Origin: Caprimulgus europaeus
Taxonomy: Eukaryota; Chordata; Aves; Caprimulgiformes; Caprimulgidae
Direction of reading: 5' to 3'
Assembly (NCBI GenBank): GCA_907165065.1
Contig: OU015524.1
Span: forward strand, 62,925,295 to 62,989,294
Length of the DNA stretch: 64,000 bases
Under the pieces are notes generated by a model. It ran no database searches. It was not told the origin of the DNA and saw nothing but the letters and a program-made list of their open reading frames with translations. Position numbers and translations under genes: made by a program. Position 1 is the first letter of the stretch. Each line of letters starts with the position of its first letter. This document shows, piece after piece, positions 23,201-35,681 of this stretch.

Positions 23201-25042
23201 TTTTGGTAGAAAATAGTATTATCCTTATGCAGTAGGGTTTTAAAAACTTTTCCCAAGTATAAAAAAAATGGAAGAATCAAATTCTTTGGAAGTACCTTTT
23301 CATTCCACTGGAGACAGAAAAGAGAGATAGAGAGACTGAATACTCCTACTCCTATATACTATTCAACAAAGAGGAACTGTCTTTATCATGTACCTATTTC
23401 CCCAACATTGTTCAGACTTTAGCTGGATGCTGGCCATCATAAAGCTCACCTGTAGAAGCTGAAGAGCTGTAATGATTCGTACAGAAGATCTAGCTTTGTA
23501 ATCAACATGTAGAGTTTAAAATTTTCTGTGAGTACTTTGGTATCTGAACTTCTCATATGCTTGAGCTGGAGTCTCTTACCTGCCATGATGAGAAAACCCA
23601 ATGTCTTTGGAAGACTGAGAAAGAACTACAGTTCAAGCCCTCCATTAACCTGTAGTGAACTGGCCAGAAAGAAGTGTGGTGCTGGAGAGAGGTTTATAGG
23701 TGCTTCAAGGGTCTCGTGAGGCACTGTGAACCTCTCAGTCCCCTGGCAGGTTGGAACCAAGCTTGACATACTTTAAACTTCAAGCAGCCGCTGAGCTCTG
23801 CTTGGAAGGAGCTGAATGAAAACCAGCATCCATAGCAGTGCTGTGGGCAGTTACCTTGCAGGAGGTTCATGCTGTTTGGCCACAGCACCAGCTGCAGGGT
23901 AAGCTGGGAGGGGGATGTGGAGGATGTGGCTGCCCATCAGCTGGGCGATGAACAGGCAGCTGTAGCCTGCCTGGTGATGGGGCCTATCTCCTGCGCCACT
24001 CAGATGCTGCGTGGTAGGAAGCTGGGATTCACACTGGCATCTCAGTTCCTCTGGCCTTTTTAAAACTGATCATTGTGAACCTTGTTCATACTAATTATTT
24101 TTGAGAAGTTCCAGTGAGCAGCCTTATAAGACTGTTGGACTGTGTTCACAATTAAGGTCTGCCTAAAGGATAAAAATAGCTTTTTTTCTGCAATGCTGAC
24201 TGAACTCTGATAAAACATTTTTCCTTGTTTTTCTCGATGCACATTTATTGTACAAGACGAATAAATTACACAGTGGGAAGCAAATTAGAAGATTTCATAC
24301 TGATAACCATGTGCATGGTTTATTTTTCCCTGTTGTTTTGCTTCACCATATCCCCTGCTCTAAAATGAATGTGTACAGTTACACACCTCTGCTCTCTCTA
24401 CAGTCCTTCTTTCTAGATGAAATTTTCTTGCCACATAAAGTTGATCTTCATTCTTCTTTTCGGAAATGCCTTTGGAAATGCAGAATTGTGCTAAGAAATC
24501 TAGAGATTGTGGATGACAATGTTAAACATCTGTCCCTACTTGTCTGAAGTCCCTATACTTGCACCTGCTGCAAAGTTGGAGCTTAACCTCAGAATTTCAC
24601 TGTCAGCCCTTCTACTTACATTTATGCTCTCTCCTCTTAAATGTTATTGATTTCAGGTTGCATCTCATAATGACCATTAGGCCAGGGGTCTGAACTGGGT
24701 GACTGTGGAAACCAGCTCTATTGTCCTACTGGTAACAAGAATGTGAGCAGGTCAGATGATTGCTTAAATTGCTGGTGGGATTTTATACATGCTCCTCATG
24801 AGCCACAGGGCAGCCAGACCATCCATGGTAATAGACTATCTCTGTGCCTGGTGTCCTCCTGCTGCCACCATATCACCCAGCTGAGCTTTGCCATTTGTTT
24901 CCAGCTGGGCAGGGAAGGAAAAGCCAGACCAGGTCTGAAGATCCAAAAGAAGGTGGGTATTGCCATTTAGGAGACTGGTATATTAGCATAGGACATAGTT
25001 TTAAGCTCCGTGGCATTTTCATTTTATTCCTGCTCATGTTAG

Positions 25043-25129
25043 GTGGGGACGAAAGACTCAGATTCAACCTCTGCACCTAACACACATGCCAAGGAGTCTG
25101 GTTACCCTGGTCCTGTTTCCAGCCTAATG
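25043..25129 (+). other. Candidate cryptic exon, 87 bp, in frame
   Basis: The segment is bounded by a pyrimidine-rich acceptor (CATTTTATTCCTGCTCATGTTAG, shown as its last part CCTGCTCATGTTAG) and a consensus donor, ATG|GTAAGT (donor 25130-25135). It is exactly 29 codons long and open in the frame starting at its first base, so it could be spliced in or out without shifting a reading frame. The peptide is rich in Ser, Thr, Pro, Lys and Asp, suggesting a disordered linker if real. I do not recognise it. No other exon of a gene is evident nearby. Confidence 0.2.
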
Positions 25130-25678
25130 GTAAGTTTCTCTGCTGTTGTTGTAACGTCCTGTTATCCCTCTGTACTGGTGTACAGAGCACAATGCAGTGT
25201 CTTCAGCAGTGAAGTGGGAATAGTGACTATAGGAGTATGGCAAGGCTTTAATCAATCATATATGCAAATGTCTTTGATTATTTCTCAAGGAAAATAGTGA
25301 CATAAAGCCATGTACTTTTAATGGTCTAAACATGCACTCACCCTATAACACAATTAATAAGCAAGTATTTTAGCTTAAGTACTCTATACTGCATTTTAGA
25401 GACATAAATGCCTTACTGATAGCTTAATCAGAATTCCCCTTAAACAACTTTATGTGAGCATAGTTAATTGCATAAAAATTTAAAATTTGAAAAATCAGGT
25501 CTTGGGATTAACAGGCAGAACTGTTAGTTATGTCTCTGAGGACTGTCATTTCTGCAAATCTGACTTGAAGGATTTTAAAAGCTTCTTTTCTTACTTAGCT
25601 TGACTGGCAAACCTAATGATAATTTTGTTTTTTTGTCTTATGCTTGATTCTCTAAATTCCCAGACATTTCCAGGAAAA

Positions 25679-25703
25679 CACATTGTTTCTTTGAAACAAT
25701 GTG
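25679..25703. other. Perfect 11-bp inverted repeat with SOX-like words
   Basis: CACATTGTTTC (25679-25689) and its exact reverse complement GAAACAATGTG (25693-25703) flank a 3-base TTT. Each arm contains the SOX-family HMG-box core (AACAATG or its complement CATTGTT), so two SOX-like sites lie in mirror orientation. A perfect 25-base palindrome of this kind is uncommon by chance. Binding is inferred from motif knowledge only. A small hairpin is also possible. Confidence 0.45.
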
Positions 25704-26100
25704 CTTCAGTAGCAATAATTTATAATAGGAAAGTGTAGAAAGTTTGTGGGTCTGAAGCAGAACTTGTTTTCTCTTCAGTAGTCTCTCACAGTCAAACATG
25801 ACACATAAAAAATGAATCCATGCAATTTCAGTTGTTCCTGTGGGACTGGAATTTTGACTAAAGGAAAAACATTTCTGCTTAACCTGCTCAATCATAACAC
25901 AGTTCAATGACCCACTTATGATTAAGTTAACTATCCTTATGCTTCTCAATCTCTTTCAAGGACAATCTTAGATGAAAGTCAGCCTGCACTGAAAGCTGGT
26001 GGCTTTCTCTCTCCTGGAAGGAGGAGCCAGACTCTGACAACCATTACCTGCCAGCTGTCAGCTGGAGGCATTGTATCTCATACAGCATCTCCAACAGAAA

Positions 26101-26150
26101 CATACATACATGTCCACACACACATACATATATATACATATATATATATA
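26101..26150. repeat. Compound CA/TA microsatellite
   Basis: CATA tetramers, then CACACA, then TATATA runs. Degenerate and interrupted. Confidence 0.8.
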
Positions 26151-26480
26151 GCATAGGACTCTGTTTTTAAGGTGTCTTCTCTGAGGCTGTTGGCCTTTGA
26201 TAGAAATTCAGCCACTCTTAGTTGGGTTGCAGGCATCCGAATTGGTGTGACCAGAGCAGAGCGACACAGTGGGATGATATCACTGTCTGAGCATCGCTTT
26301 GCATCGTCCATCCCTCCAGCATGCCTCTGACAGAGAAGTGAGAGGCTTGTCAGGCTGTGAAGGGTGCAGTGCTCCGGAAGATCCCACAGGTCCGATATGG
26401 ATGTAGGATCCTTTTCACTGCTGCTTGATATTAAATTGATAAGGCAGTGTGAGAATACAACAAAAAATTAACTTTACCTT

Positions 26481-26628
26481 TTTAAAAAAAAAATAAATTG
26501 GATGATTATATTCATTTTAAAAAGTGGATGACTCTATAGAATTTTCTTATTGGAAGTGAACAGCAGTTTCGTTTTTTTTTTTCTCATTACAAAATAAATT
26601 TATTTTAAATTATCTTTTTTTTTTTAGT
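26481..26628. repeat. A/T-rich low-complexity segment
   Basis: Separate A and T homopolymer runs (A9-10 near 26485, T11-12 near 26572 and 26614) lie within a nearly GC-free stretch. Confidence 0.6.
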
Positions 26629-29600
26629 AGATGCAATACAAAAAGACAGCAGTATGTCTATAAGGTACCAGGTATTGGAAATCGTTGACTAATTCTCTGT
26701 CAGCAGTTTTGTGGTGTAAATATACAGTAATTTTGAGAAAGTGTCTCAGGACTGTTGTGAGACAAAATGTGGTCGGAATCAAGCAACTTTATCTAACTCC
26801 TTTAAAAAAGAAGAGTGGAAAATTCCTCTGCTTCTGTGAATCAGACACTGCAGGACTGAACATCATACATCAGTGTTTCTTTCACTGCGATATACTTTTG
26901 TTAATTTTATTTATAACCTTGGTTATAGAACAACAATAAAGAAAAAATATACTGAAGTGTGTTTAGGGAAATGAATTCTGCTAGAAGTTAGGTTTAGAAT
27001 TGGAGCTGTAATGTGAGAAGCTGTTTCAGACTTTTCCAAAAGGATTAACAAAACATATTCAGAAAGTGAAATGACTTTGGAAGTCGATATTGAATGACAG
27101 TCAACAAACAGAGGACCAACACAAACAATTCTCAGCAGAGTGTTTGGAGAGGCTCACTGTAGTCAGGGGAGCATAATCTCTTTCTCTGATCACTGGTGGA
27201 GAGCAGGTGAGTCAGAGAGGCTGAGGGTCCTGCTCCAAATCACCATTTGGATGAAGCATTTGACTCTGGAGACAACAGGAGCCTGGAGAAAGAGCCGAGT
27301 CCCAGCTTGTCACAGCTAAAGCCCATGACTCAAGGACATGTAGTCTTGAGCACCATAACTGTATATTAACTATTACACTGACAATCAGGTTCTGGTGTCT
27401 AGGAATTGCCGCTGTTTAATTTACTGGCATAGGTTTAAAAAGTATGTTTAAAAAATTCAGGCAACCTACTCAGATTTGCTAGACCACAGTATCACTGAAA
27501 TATTAAAATAGGAGCTCAGGTAGAATTTTCCAGTTCTCCTGTAGAAATGCTTCATCCAGCAGAGACAGTTGTGAAAAGCTAGAGTTTTAAGGGCAGTGAT
27601 GTACTTCCACTAAAGAAATAGTACCAGTTCTGTACTGGTATAACTGGGGGAAGAGGGGCCAAGGAAATGGGGGGGTCTTTGAATCTAGTTTGAGATATTT
27701 CTGGTCTTTTCTCATGGATTTGAAGAGTATTAGTATAAAGTTCTCAGTGTTAAAAAGAAACCAAACCAAAACAGCAATAGCTTGATGGATTTTCTATTTG
27801 CAGAAAAGTTTTGTGACTTGTAGCTGGCAGAAGGGGATAGTCCAAAAGAGGTGCTCATTCCAGCATCTTCAGTTTTATGGTGAGACTTCAGCACCTAGGT
27901 CTTCACAGGTTTTTCTACTGCATTAATTGGTTTGATTATACTCCCGTTAAACTCTTGGTCATCTTGGAGTCTAAGTACAATCTGCCTTCCTCTTTATTGT
28001 TGGCAAAAAGTTGGGGAGGTCTTTTGAGGGGAACATCATAAGGAAATAAAAGCCTTTCTCTTTTTGAGGTTGGCTCTTTTGAATTTTTTCATTGTCCTGA
28101 ATAAGGAAAAGACAAGGGTCATTTAGCACTCATCTTAAATACAAAAACAACACTACAAATATGCTAGATTTGCAAGAGAATGGTTTCATATATTCCCAAA
28201 CAATTACTTGTGAGGCCTCCCACAGAGAAACAACAATATCTCTGTTACCTCATTGCTGGGAATTGCACTTGGAATAATAACCTCAAAATAAGAATCAGAA
28301 GCAGCATAGAGACTGGGTTTCTCCTCACAGGGTGTGCTCAGGAGGTGACATTAAATGCATGGATACAGATATGCTGGAGTGTTACGCTTTATTGCACACC
28401 TTTGTTTTACAAGCTCACTAAGAGAGTTGTTCCATGGCATATTTTTAAAGACATTCTATTGTCTGCATTTTCACAAATTTGATGCTTACATCAGTACTTA
28501 GCTATGAAATAATATGAAGATGTATATAATCCACAAACCTGTACTGGGCTTTAACAATGCAGTAAGAACCAATCCTATGGGGCAGAATGCCCAGCCTTAT
28601 AGCTGATGATGGAAATACTGGATAGTATCATTCCTCAACCCTTCTCAATCATATAATCGGAAGTCTGACCATCATAAAATAAGTCCTTGTCCTGCACCTG
28701 GACAGTCATACCCCACCTCTCTCCTGTGGTCAAGGGAGAAGGGTCACAATCATGTCTCTTTCTGGCATAGAAATATCTGAGAACACATGGAACCAGTCTG
28801 GGAAGTGCTCACTTATCCTACGCACTATGTACAGACTTTGGCCCTGAAAACCTTCCTCTGAGTTATATTATTTATTTTCACGCTCTTTATAAGATACACT
28901 TAGATGACATCCTGACATGGCTTGTGTAAACATAGTGCCATTCATTTCTTCAGTCTAGCTGACATGCCTAGCTGTAACTGAAATAGAGGTGTCCCCATTG
29001 TAACTTAGGTAAAACCAGCAGTAGCCAAGACTAATCGAAAGGGCATGCAGTGTAAAGTTTAATGCTGTTGTAGAAGACTACGTTGTAGATGTGTTTCTAG
29101 GGAGGTTATCTGTAGTCTTATAAGCAGTGCTAGCAGTTGCAGTCAAAGCAGTTGAGAACCAAAACTCAGTTCTTTCCCTAGAGACTGGAGAGTTCTCAGT
29201 TTTCAACATCTGATTCAAATTTTGGTAAAGCAGCTATTTTTGGATACATTTCTTCTCACTTGAAATGATACGGACCGAGACTTTTTCTCTCACTATTGGG
29301 ACAGCTCTCTCCTCAGATCTAACTGCTCTTTCTTAATTTCCTGGTAGTTCTGAAAGCTGCCAGTCTTGTGGGAAAAATAATGGTCAGGATGGTTATGGTG
29401 TTCTTCAAAGATAGCAGAACCTGCCCTCCTTAGGCGAGGAATCCTATATGGGTGGTAAAACGCTATCTGCTCTTCTATTCACATGCCTTGCATGAGCATA
29501 TAGGGAGACTCAGTAAGATCCTTGTAGGAGAGATGCTGCAGAAATTACTAGCGTGTGGAATTAAAATCAATTGGACTTTGAATCCTGCCTAATACTGTCC

Positions 29601-31883
29601 TGTGCCTAGCAGATCATGTAAGTACATAAAAGGTTTTTTGTCCATGCGTAACTGTAGTCATTAGCAAAAGGATGGGCAATTATGCTAAGTAACATGATAA
29701 TATCAAATTCCAGAGATTATTGCATATGACAGTAGAGAAACAGTGGATTATTCAATATTTGTCTAGAAGAAAACAGACCACTGAAAAATAAGCCAGCAGT
29801 GAAATGCAAAGAGAAACCTTTGTGCAGAAATGGCTGTGATGTTTTGTGCAAGCCTAGACAACAGTGGCCCTGCTACCCACATTTCTCATGGCTGCAGTTG
29901 GTTTCATATATCCCTAAGGCTGGCAGCATACAGTGGAATTGATGGATTTTCCCTTAGGCATACCTGTCTGCTTTCCATCATTAAAAACTCTTCCTTTTTA
30001 ACAGAGAGAAGAGGCAGAGCAGAAACTGTTCTGATTTTTCCTTGAAATTAACACTCTTTCATGAAAGCTTCTTTATAGCAGCACAGATAGCAAACTAGAA
30101 GTGGATGCCTCTGTAAAGTGCTTCTATAAAGTGTGTATACCAGCACAGTTCTCTGTTAAGAAGGCAGACTCCCAGGGAGGATCATAACATAGGAGGAGCA
30201 GAGCAGAGAACAGTGCTGAAAGTGTTTCTTAATTGAATTCAGTTTCTCAGGTCACTGTAAAAATTTATCTGTTAATTATGAAAGGAAGCAATGTACTTCC
30301 GTAATATTTGCATATGCATTTGGCCATCCTTTCTCCTAGTATAGAGAAATCTTTCCATGCATCTTTCTCCTTTATTAAGAGGTGATATCTGCTACAGAGT
30401 CATTTAGACTGACTAAGCGGTCTCAACGCTGGTTATCAGGGAATGACTGTGCTGGCAACGACTGCTGAGCATTAGGGTAGGAAGGGAAACTGGCTCAGGA
30501 TGAAGAGGTTGTGATATGTGAGTGGGTGTCACAGGACTCAAGCAAGGGAACATCTGGGCCTGGATTAAGGAACATTATAATTACTCAGCACAATTTAAAC
30601 AAACCATTAAAAGCCTGGCAGCATTGATATAAAAGGAAAAATTGCTTTGTGGAAAAATTAAGCTTTCACACCACTAGTCTGGTTAGTCTTTAACAATGCT
30701 GCTTAGCTCATCAGAGGAGTTTGCCAGCCAGGGCTGTGCTATTTGTCAGTCACATTAGCTAGCTTAGGTGGCTGTTGGGATATGGGCAGACAAGGTAGTA
30801 TGAAGCTCTCTAATTTGCTCTTTGAGAAGCAAGTTTAGTGACTGCAGTGTAGGCATACCCTTGTTTTGATTCCCAGAGGTGGATGACGCTCAGAAATGCT
30901 CTGCAAAACCTGCAATCAGCTTTGGTATAGAAAATTATTCTCCTTCTCTATAAACTTCAGTGAAAATCTTCCCTTCAGTTTAAACTTTCCTGCACCAAAT
31001 TGTGAGCTCACACTTCAACTCATGAATTAAAAAGGGTATTTTCCAACTGTAATGGACCAACAGAAGTCAGAAGATGAATTTTAAGTCAAGTAAATGTTAT
31101 GTTAGCTGAAGTAATTTTGCTTTTGTTAATAGAGAGTACTACATCTTAACAAAATGAACAATAGAATGAATCTCTTGGCTTGTTACCAGTCAGAACAGTA
31201 ATGTTTCATAATCTTTACACTATTTTGGGTGGTGAATGACAGTACCAGATGTACAATATCGGTGAGTCAGATCTTGGGAAAGTCATTAATAACATTAGTT
31301 AAACAATTTAAAACCTGGCTTTAAGAGATGCTCAAAAGACAGTAGCACAATTCCTCACAATAGAGGCTCAAAGAACTGCAATAGCTGTTGACAGATGAGC
31401 TCTGCTCCAGGGGCTTCTTTAACATCTCTGTAACAAACAGTGGGCCCAGTAGCAAAGCTTTTATGAAATAAAAGACTATGCTAGACAGATAACATTGTCC
31501 AAGACTTTGGCTCAATTACAAGTACATGAGCATTTCAAATAATAGCCAGAGGACAGATTCATTCCTTTTTTATGAAGTGTGTAGCTCAGGAAATTCAGCA
31601 ATATGGAACTCAACACTTCTGTTGATAGACCTGACTGAATAAAACTTATGGTTAAGTGTGAACTTGTTTCTTCTTCAATGCAATAAAACACAGGTTAACA
31701 ATCAGTTAAGGCTACCATGTATTTGCCCCTTAAAATTACCCTTTAGCTGCTTCTCATAACTATAATACAAATATCAACTTTGTCTTGTCAGAAGGGAGTT
31801 ACCAGACTATAGGTTCATAAAGAAGAAAGCAGACAACCCAGAAATGCTCTTTGTGGAGGAGTGGCATCTTTCTCACTGTGTAG

Positions 31884-31953
31884 GACCAACAGCTGAGAAA
31901 GCTGGGGTCCAGCTTCAGCGTGCGTGTCTATAAACTCCTATGTCTGATAAGAG
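31884..31953 (+). other. Candidate cryptic exon, 70 bp
   Basis: A strong acceptor (GGCATCTTTCTCACTGTGTAG) stands at 31863-31883. A strong donor (AAGAG|GTGAGT) starts at 31954. Only the first frame is open across the 23 complete codons, and it is closed by the TAG of the acceptor itself just upstream. The predicted peptide alternates polar and hydrophobic residues (for example SSFSVRVYKLL). I do not recognise a family. Two good splice signals and a single open frame make it one of the better exon leads here, still with low prior probability. Confidence 0.2.
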
Positions 31954-33090
31954 GTGAGTCTTCAAAGTCAGTGGCATTGACCAACAAGGCCAGAGGATGC
32001 ACTTATTGAGCTGATAGTTCAGCTGAGACAAGTAATGCTGTCAACTTCAAAATGTAGGTACAAATTTTCTCAGAAACCTTCCCATTGCAGGCACCAGAAT
32101 CCAGATACCTCTGAAGTCTTGGGAAATTAAGTTTCTGGCAACTTCTCAACTTTGCATCTCTACCAAAGAGAAGCCAGCCTCAGTAGTCAGGAACTTGTTA
32201 TTTTAAAGGACTTTCAGTTGAATGAAACCTTTATAAACTGGGCTAGTTTGTATACGCAGGAGCAGTGCTAGGTATACAGAGCTGTATTCCCAGAGCAGGG
32301 CTGATCCTGAGCACAGATAAAGGATTGACGTCAGTCCCCAGATGAATGAAAGCATGCAGAGCTTTTGGAATTAAAAAAAAAAATAAATTAGGTCAATGAA
32401 AAAAAAAGTTATCAAGTCTGGAAGAGGGGATAAACATGGGGAATTAGGCAGGCTGGGGAGGCTACACGTTTGACCCAGTCATGTGCAACAGTCCCTGCAG
32501 CTGCTATTACTGGAAATGAGCTACCAGTGTACCAAATTCCACAAGCAAGGCAAGGAAAAGAGGTTCCTGAAAAAATGTATTCAGTGACAACTCACACAGA
32601 TTTTTTGATGGCTGTATTTTTTGATATGCCTGTTTGCTGTTTTTAAATTAACCCCTCCTCTGCATTTAGGAGTTCAGCAAGGGTCTGAAGGCTGAAGCCC
32701 TGGCACCCGCAGCGGGTCATCACACTGTTAAGCAGGTGTTGAGAGGCAGTGGCATGTGAAGTATGCAGTACAAAGGTGAACAGAGATAAAACCTTGGTAA
32801 GTTGCTCTAAAATGCAGTTAGAGAAAGGTCTGTGAGGAACAGCATTATATGAAAAAGTAGAGTGTATATAAAAGGTTTCCAATATCCTTAAAACATGATC
32901 ATACTTTACTTCTCTATTGCCTACTTATCAGGTGTTCTTTTGCTTGAAATAAGTTTTTAGTACCATTAAATACATTTAACTGGTGGTCTTATGGCCTATA
33001 ATTGTCCCCTGACAGAAAGTGGTTGCACAGGTTTCCTAACAGTAGTCTAAAGTAAAACCAAAGTAGGTTTTGTGATTTGGTTTCTAGTTT

Positions 33091-33119
33091 TGTATTTTTT
33101 TTTTTCTTTTTTTCTTTTG
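33091..33119. repeat. T-rich tract
   Basis: T homopolymers broken by single C residues. Low complexity only. Confidence 0.75.
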
Positions 33120-35246
33120 GAGGTGTGGGGGGAGGGTAATTTAATGACTGTCTAACGTGAAGTATGTAATAATTTCTGGGATCAGGGATTACAACACAAG
33201 TCTCCCTGTGCTCTCTGACCTATTGACTGTGGCTCTCAACTACCTCCTCACCTTCTCACCCAAGGGCTTTACACTCTCAGCTGCAGAGTGGTTCAGCTTC
33301 TAGGTGATGTGAAATCATGTCTGGTTCACCTTAAATCACCTGCAGCCTGAGATGGGAACTGGAGCCCCACTCCCTGCATATCCACGAGCAGGGTGGCAGG
33401 CATGGGGTACTATGGGAAGGGAGGCCTCAGGTGAGGGCAAGAGCCAGTTTTGAGCAGTGGGGCTGCTGATTCTGTCCGTTTGCTCAATGCTAGCACATGG
33501 AGTGCATGCACTTACAGCTAAGTTACTCTCAAAAATTAGGTTGCCATGCTCTAACCTCCTCCTCTGTTCATGGCCTCATTTTTCAGCTCATTTTTTGGCC
33601 TTTTGGAGTCTTAGACAGATTGTTGACATTTCTCTGCCTCAAGTGTGAGTCATGACAAAATTTAGGTGAGCACAAAATGCTTGGCTTCCCACATTAGGGC
33701 ATTTATCCACATATGTCTCAGAGACTTAGTCAGGGAGGGAGCTGTGCTCTTCTAAAGTGAGATGATCAAATTCAGGGTTACCTTGGAGGACAGGTTTGCT
33801 CAAACTTTCTCTTCAGTGAACTTACTTCCAGCCAATTCTGGAAGGTAAAAATCTATATCATTCTATGAGTTTAGAGGTTGTTTGTACAGCTTGTGCTAGG
33901 AAATCCAATTTGTTTGTCTGGTTGTCAGGATCTGGCAAATATAAGGTTAATGCAAAGGCATAAAGATTTTTCTTTGAACACTCTCCAGAAGTGGTTAAGG
34001 AATTTACACAATTCATTTCAGAGGCATTACCTTATACCTGCTGAGTTATGCCAAACAGGTGTAATAGCAAGGACATTTTAATGAACAGTAACTGCTGCTG
34101 AGGAAAATAATGATTTGCTCTTAAGCTAAACCAGGCAGGGTATGTTCTGAGTGCCTGGTGACAAGCCCTTGTAAGTATGTATAATAACTGCCAAAGGCAT
34201 AACTTCCAGAAGGTGGTAAGGTGTGCTCAAAAGGTGCCATATTTCTTGACCTTTCCAGATTTTGCCATGTTTTTTCTGATATACAGATTATTATATTGAA
34301 CTTACTGATAAATACTATTTGTGGACAGAAACACTTACACTAACCATAGTAATCAGTGGTCACAGCAGCTTAGCACTGGTACAGACCTGGAGGCACTACA
34401 GTAAGAGACGAACAACCTGAATAATTTGAGTACACAGGTTAAAATTGGTTTCATCTGGACCATAGGGAGAGAAGGAAATGGCAGAGGTTTCAAAGTAGAG
34501 GGTTCAGCAGAAGAAGAGGGGATCAGTGTTAGTGATGTTAAGGCCCAACATAAGTTTGAAGGAGAGGCTGTGAGGCAGATTACCAAAATAGCTCAATAAA
34601 CTGGGGATTGATGAGTTTTGAAAGGTCTTGCCATAATTAGAGCTAGTTGGAAACTTTCTGGCAAAACACTTTTTAACCAAAACACATCTTGTCTCTTAAA
34701 CCACAGTGGGTGGTTGTTTAAAAGGTCTCAGATTGAACAAACTTCCACAGTGGTAGGGCAAAGCTCTGAGTACTCTTGTGTCTTTCTGGAGATGTGGGAG
34801 GTGGGAAGGAGTCCTGTCCCTGCTGTGTGTGATTCCTGCAGCAAGAAGCTGAGAAGAGGTCAACTTCCTTTCCACCACTCTTACCTTTAAAATTCCAGTA
34901 TTGGATGTATGGCTGGTCTTGCAGCTGCTAGGCTGGCCTGGTGGCAGCTGGGCCACCACCTGCAAGTCTGTGGCTCTGAAAGCCAGCCCTCAGCTCCAGC
35001 CCCAGAGGGATCCACCATTCCCACTGGGGAGGTCCAGCTGTGTTCACATTCCCACACTCTATCTTTTGGAAGTTTGCCTGAATGTAGAGGCACTGTTTCT
35101 TTTGTAGGAGAAGCAAAGCAGTATTTTAATAAAGGATTTTGAAATAGTGAACATTTTATATATTTATTCAAAGATTTTGCACAAAGAGTTTACCCAAAAG
35201 CTTTCCAGTCCTGGTCATGGCAGCCCTAATTTGTGCCAGGCCCTTC

Positions 35247-35261
35247 TTTTTTTTTTTTTTT
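35247..35261. repeat. T15 homopolymer
   Basis: Fifteen T residues followed directly by CAG and an ATG. This looks like a perfect splice acceptor, but I see no matching donor within a plausible distance. Confidence 0.75.
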
Positions 35262-35601
35262 CAGATGGAAAAGTACATGCCTCTTTTTAGATCGTGCACA
35301 TATTTATCAAGAGGAAAGGTGGGAAGGGATGTCTTTGTGTCCAATAGGGCTCATCCTTCTCCTTTGATGCTTTAGAAACAGTCCTTGACAAGGCTTTTAC
35401 CCTTATGTAAGAAAAAGATTTCTCAAGAGCACTGTCACGGCCTTTAGCTAGTAAAGACTTTTTGATGCAGCCAAAACCCTTCCCTGGAGCAGACCCTCCA
35501 GCCCTTATGCAGGCCTTCCCTCCCCATCCTGAATGTGGGCTAAGGCAAAGTTGAGCTCAAAGTCAATAGGAGCTTTTCCACTGCACTCTGTGGCCTCTGC
35601 A

Positions 35602-35681
35602 AGAGGCCCAAGGGTAGGACTGAGTATATTTCTTCTTCTTCAGAGGCCCAAGGGTAGGACTGAGTATATTTCTTCTTCTTC
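35602..35681. repeat. Perfect 40-bp tandem duplication
   Basis: Two adjacent identical 40-base copies (35602-35641 and 35642-35681) each start AGAGGCCCAAGGGTAGGACT and end in a short TCTTCTTCTTC tract. No mismatch separates them, which points to a recent duplication or an assembly artefact. Forty is not a multiple of three, so a frame crossing it reads the copies in different phases. There is no sign that it is coding. Confidence 0.95.

Larger units (their letters stand above)
17441..35601. other. 18-kb gene-free unique stretch
   Basis: No complete gene or large transposon copy recognised. Small items listed separately are a (TC)n run (20187), an MEF2-like word (20802), a splice-bounded segment (25043-25129), a perfect 11-bp inverted repeat (25679), a CA/TA microsatellite (26101), a second splice-bounded segment (31884-31953), T-rich tracts (33091 and 35247) and AT-rich runs at 26481-26628. 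The patch at 34890-35060 is GC-richer and gives overlapping frames on both strands, but none has family similarity I can see. Confidence 0.5.

Noticed and set aside
34890..35171. Overlapping ORFs on both strands in a GC-richer patch
   Set aside because: Four frames are open at once, the mark of base composition rather than coding. No repeat or motif.
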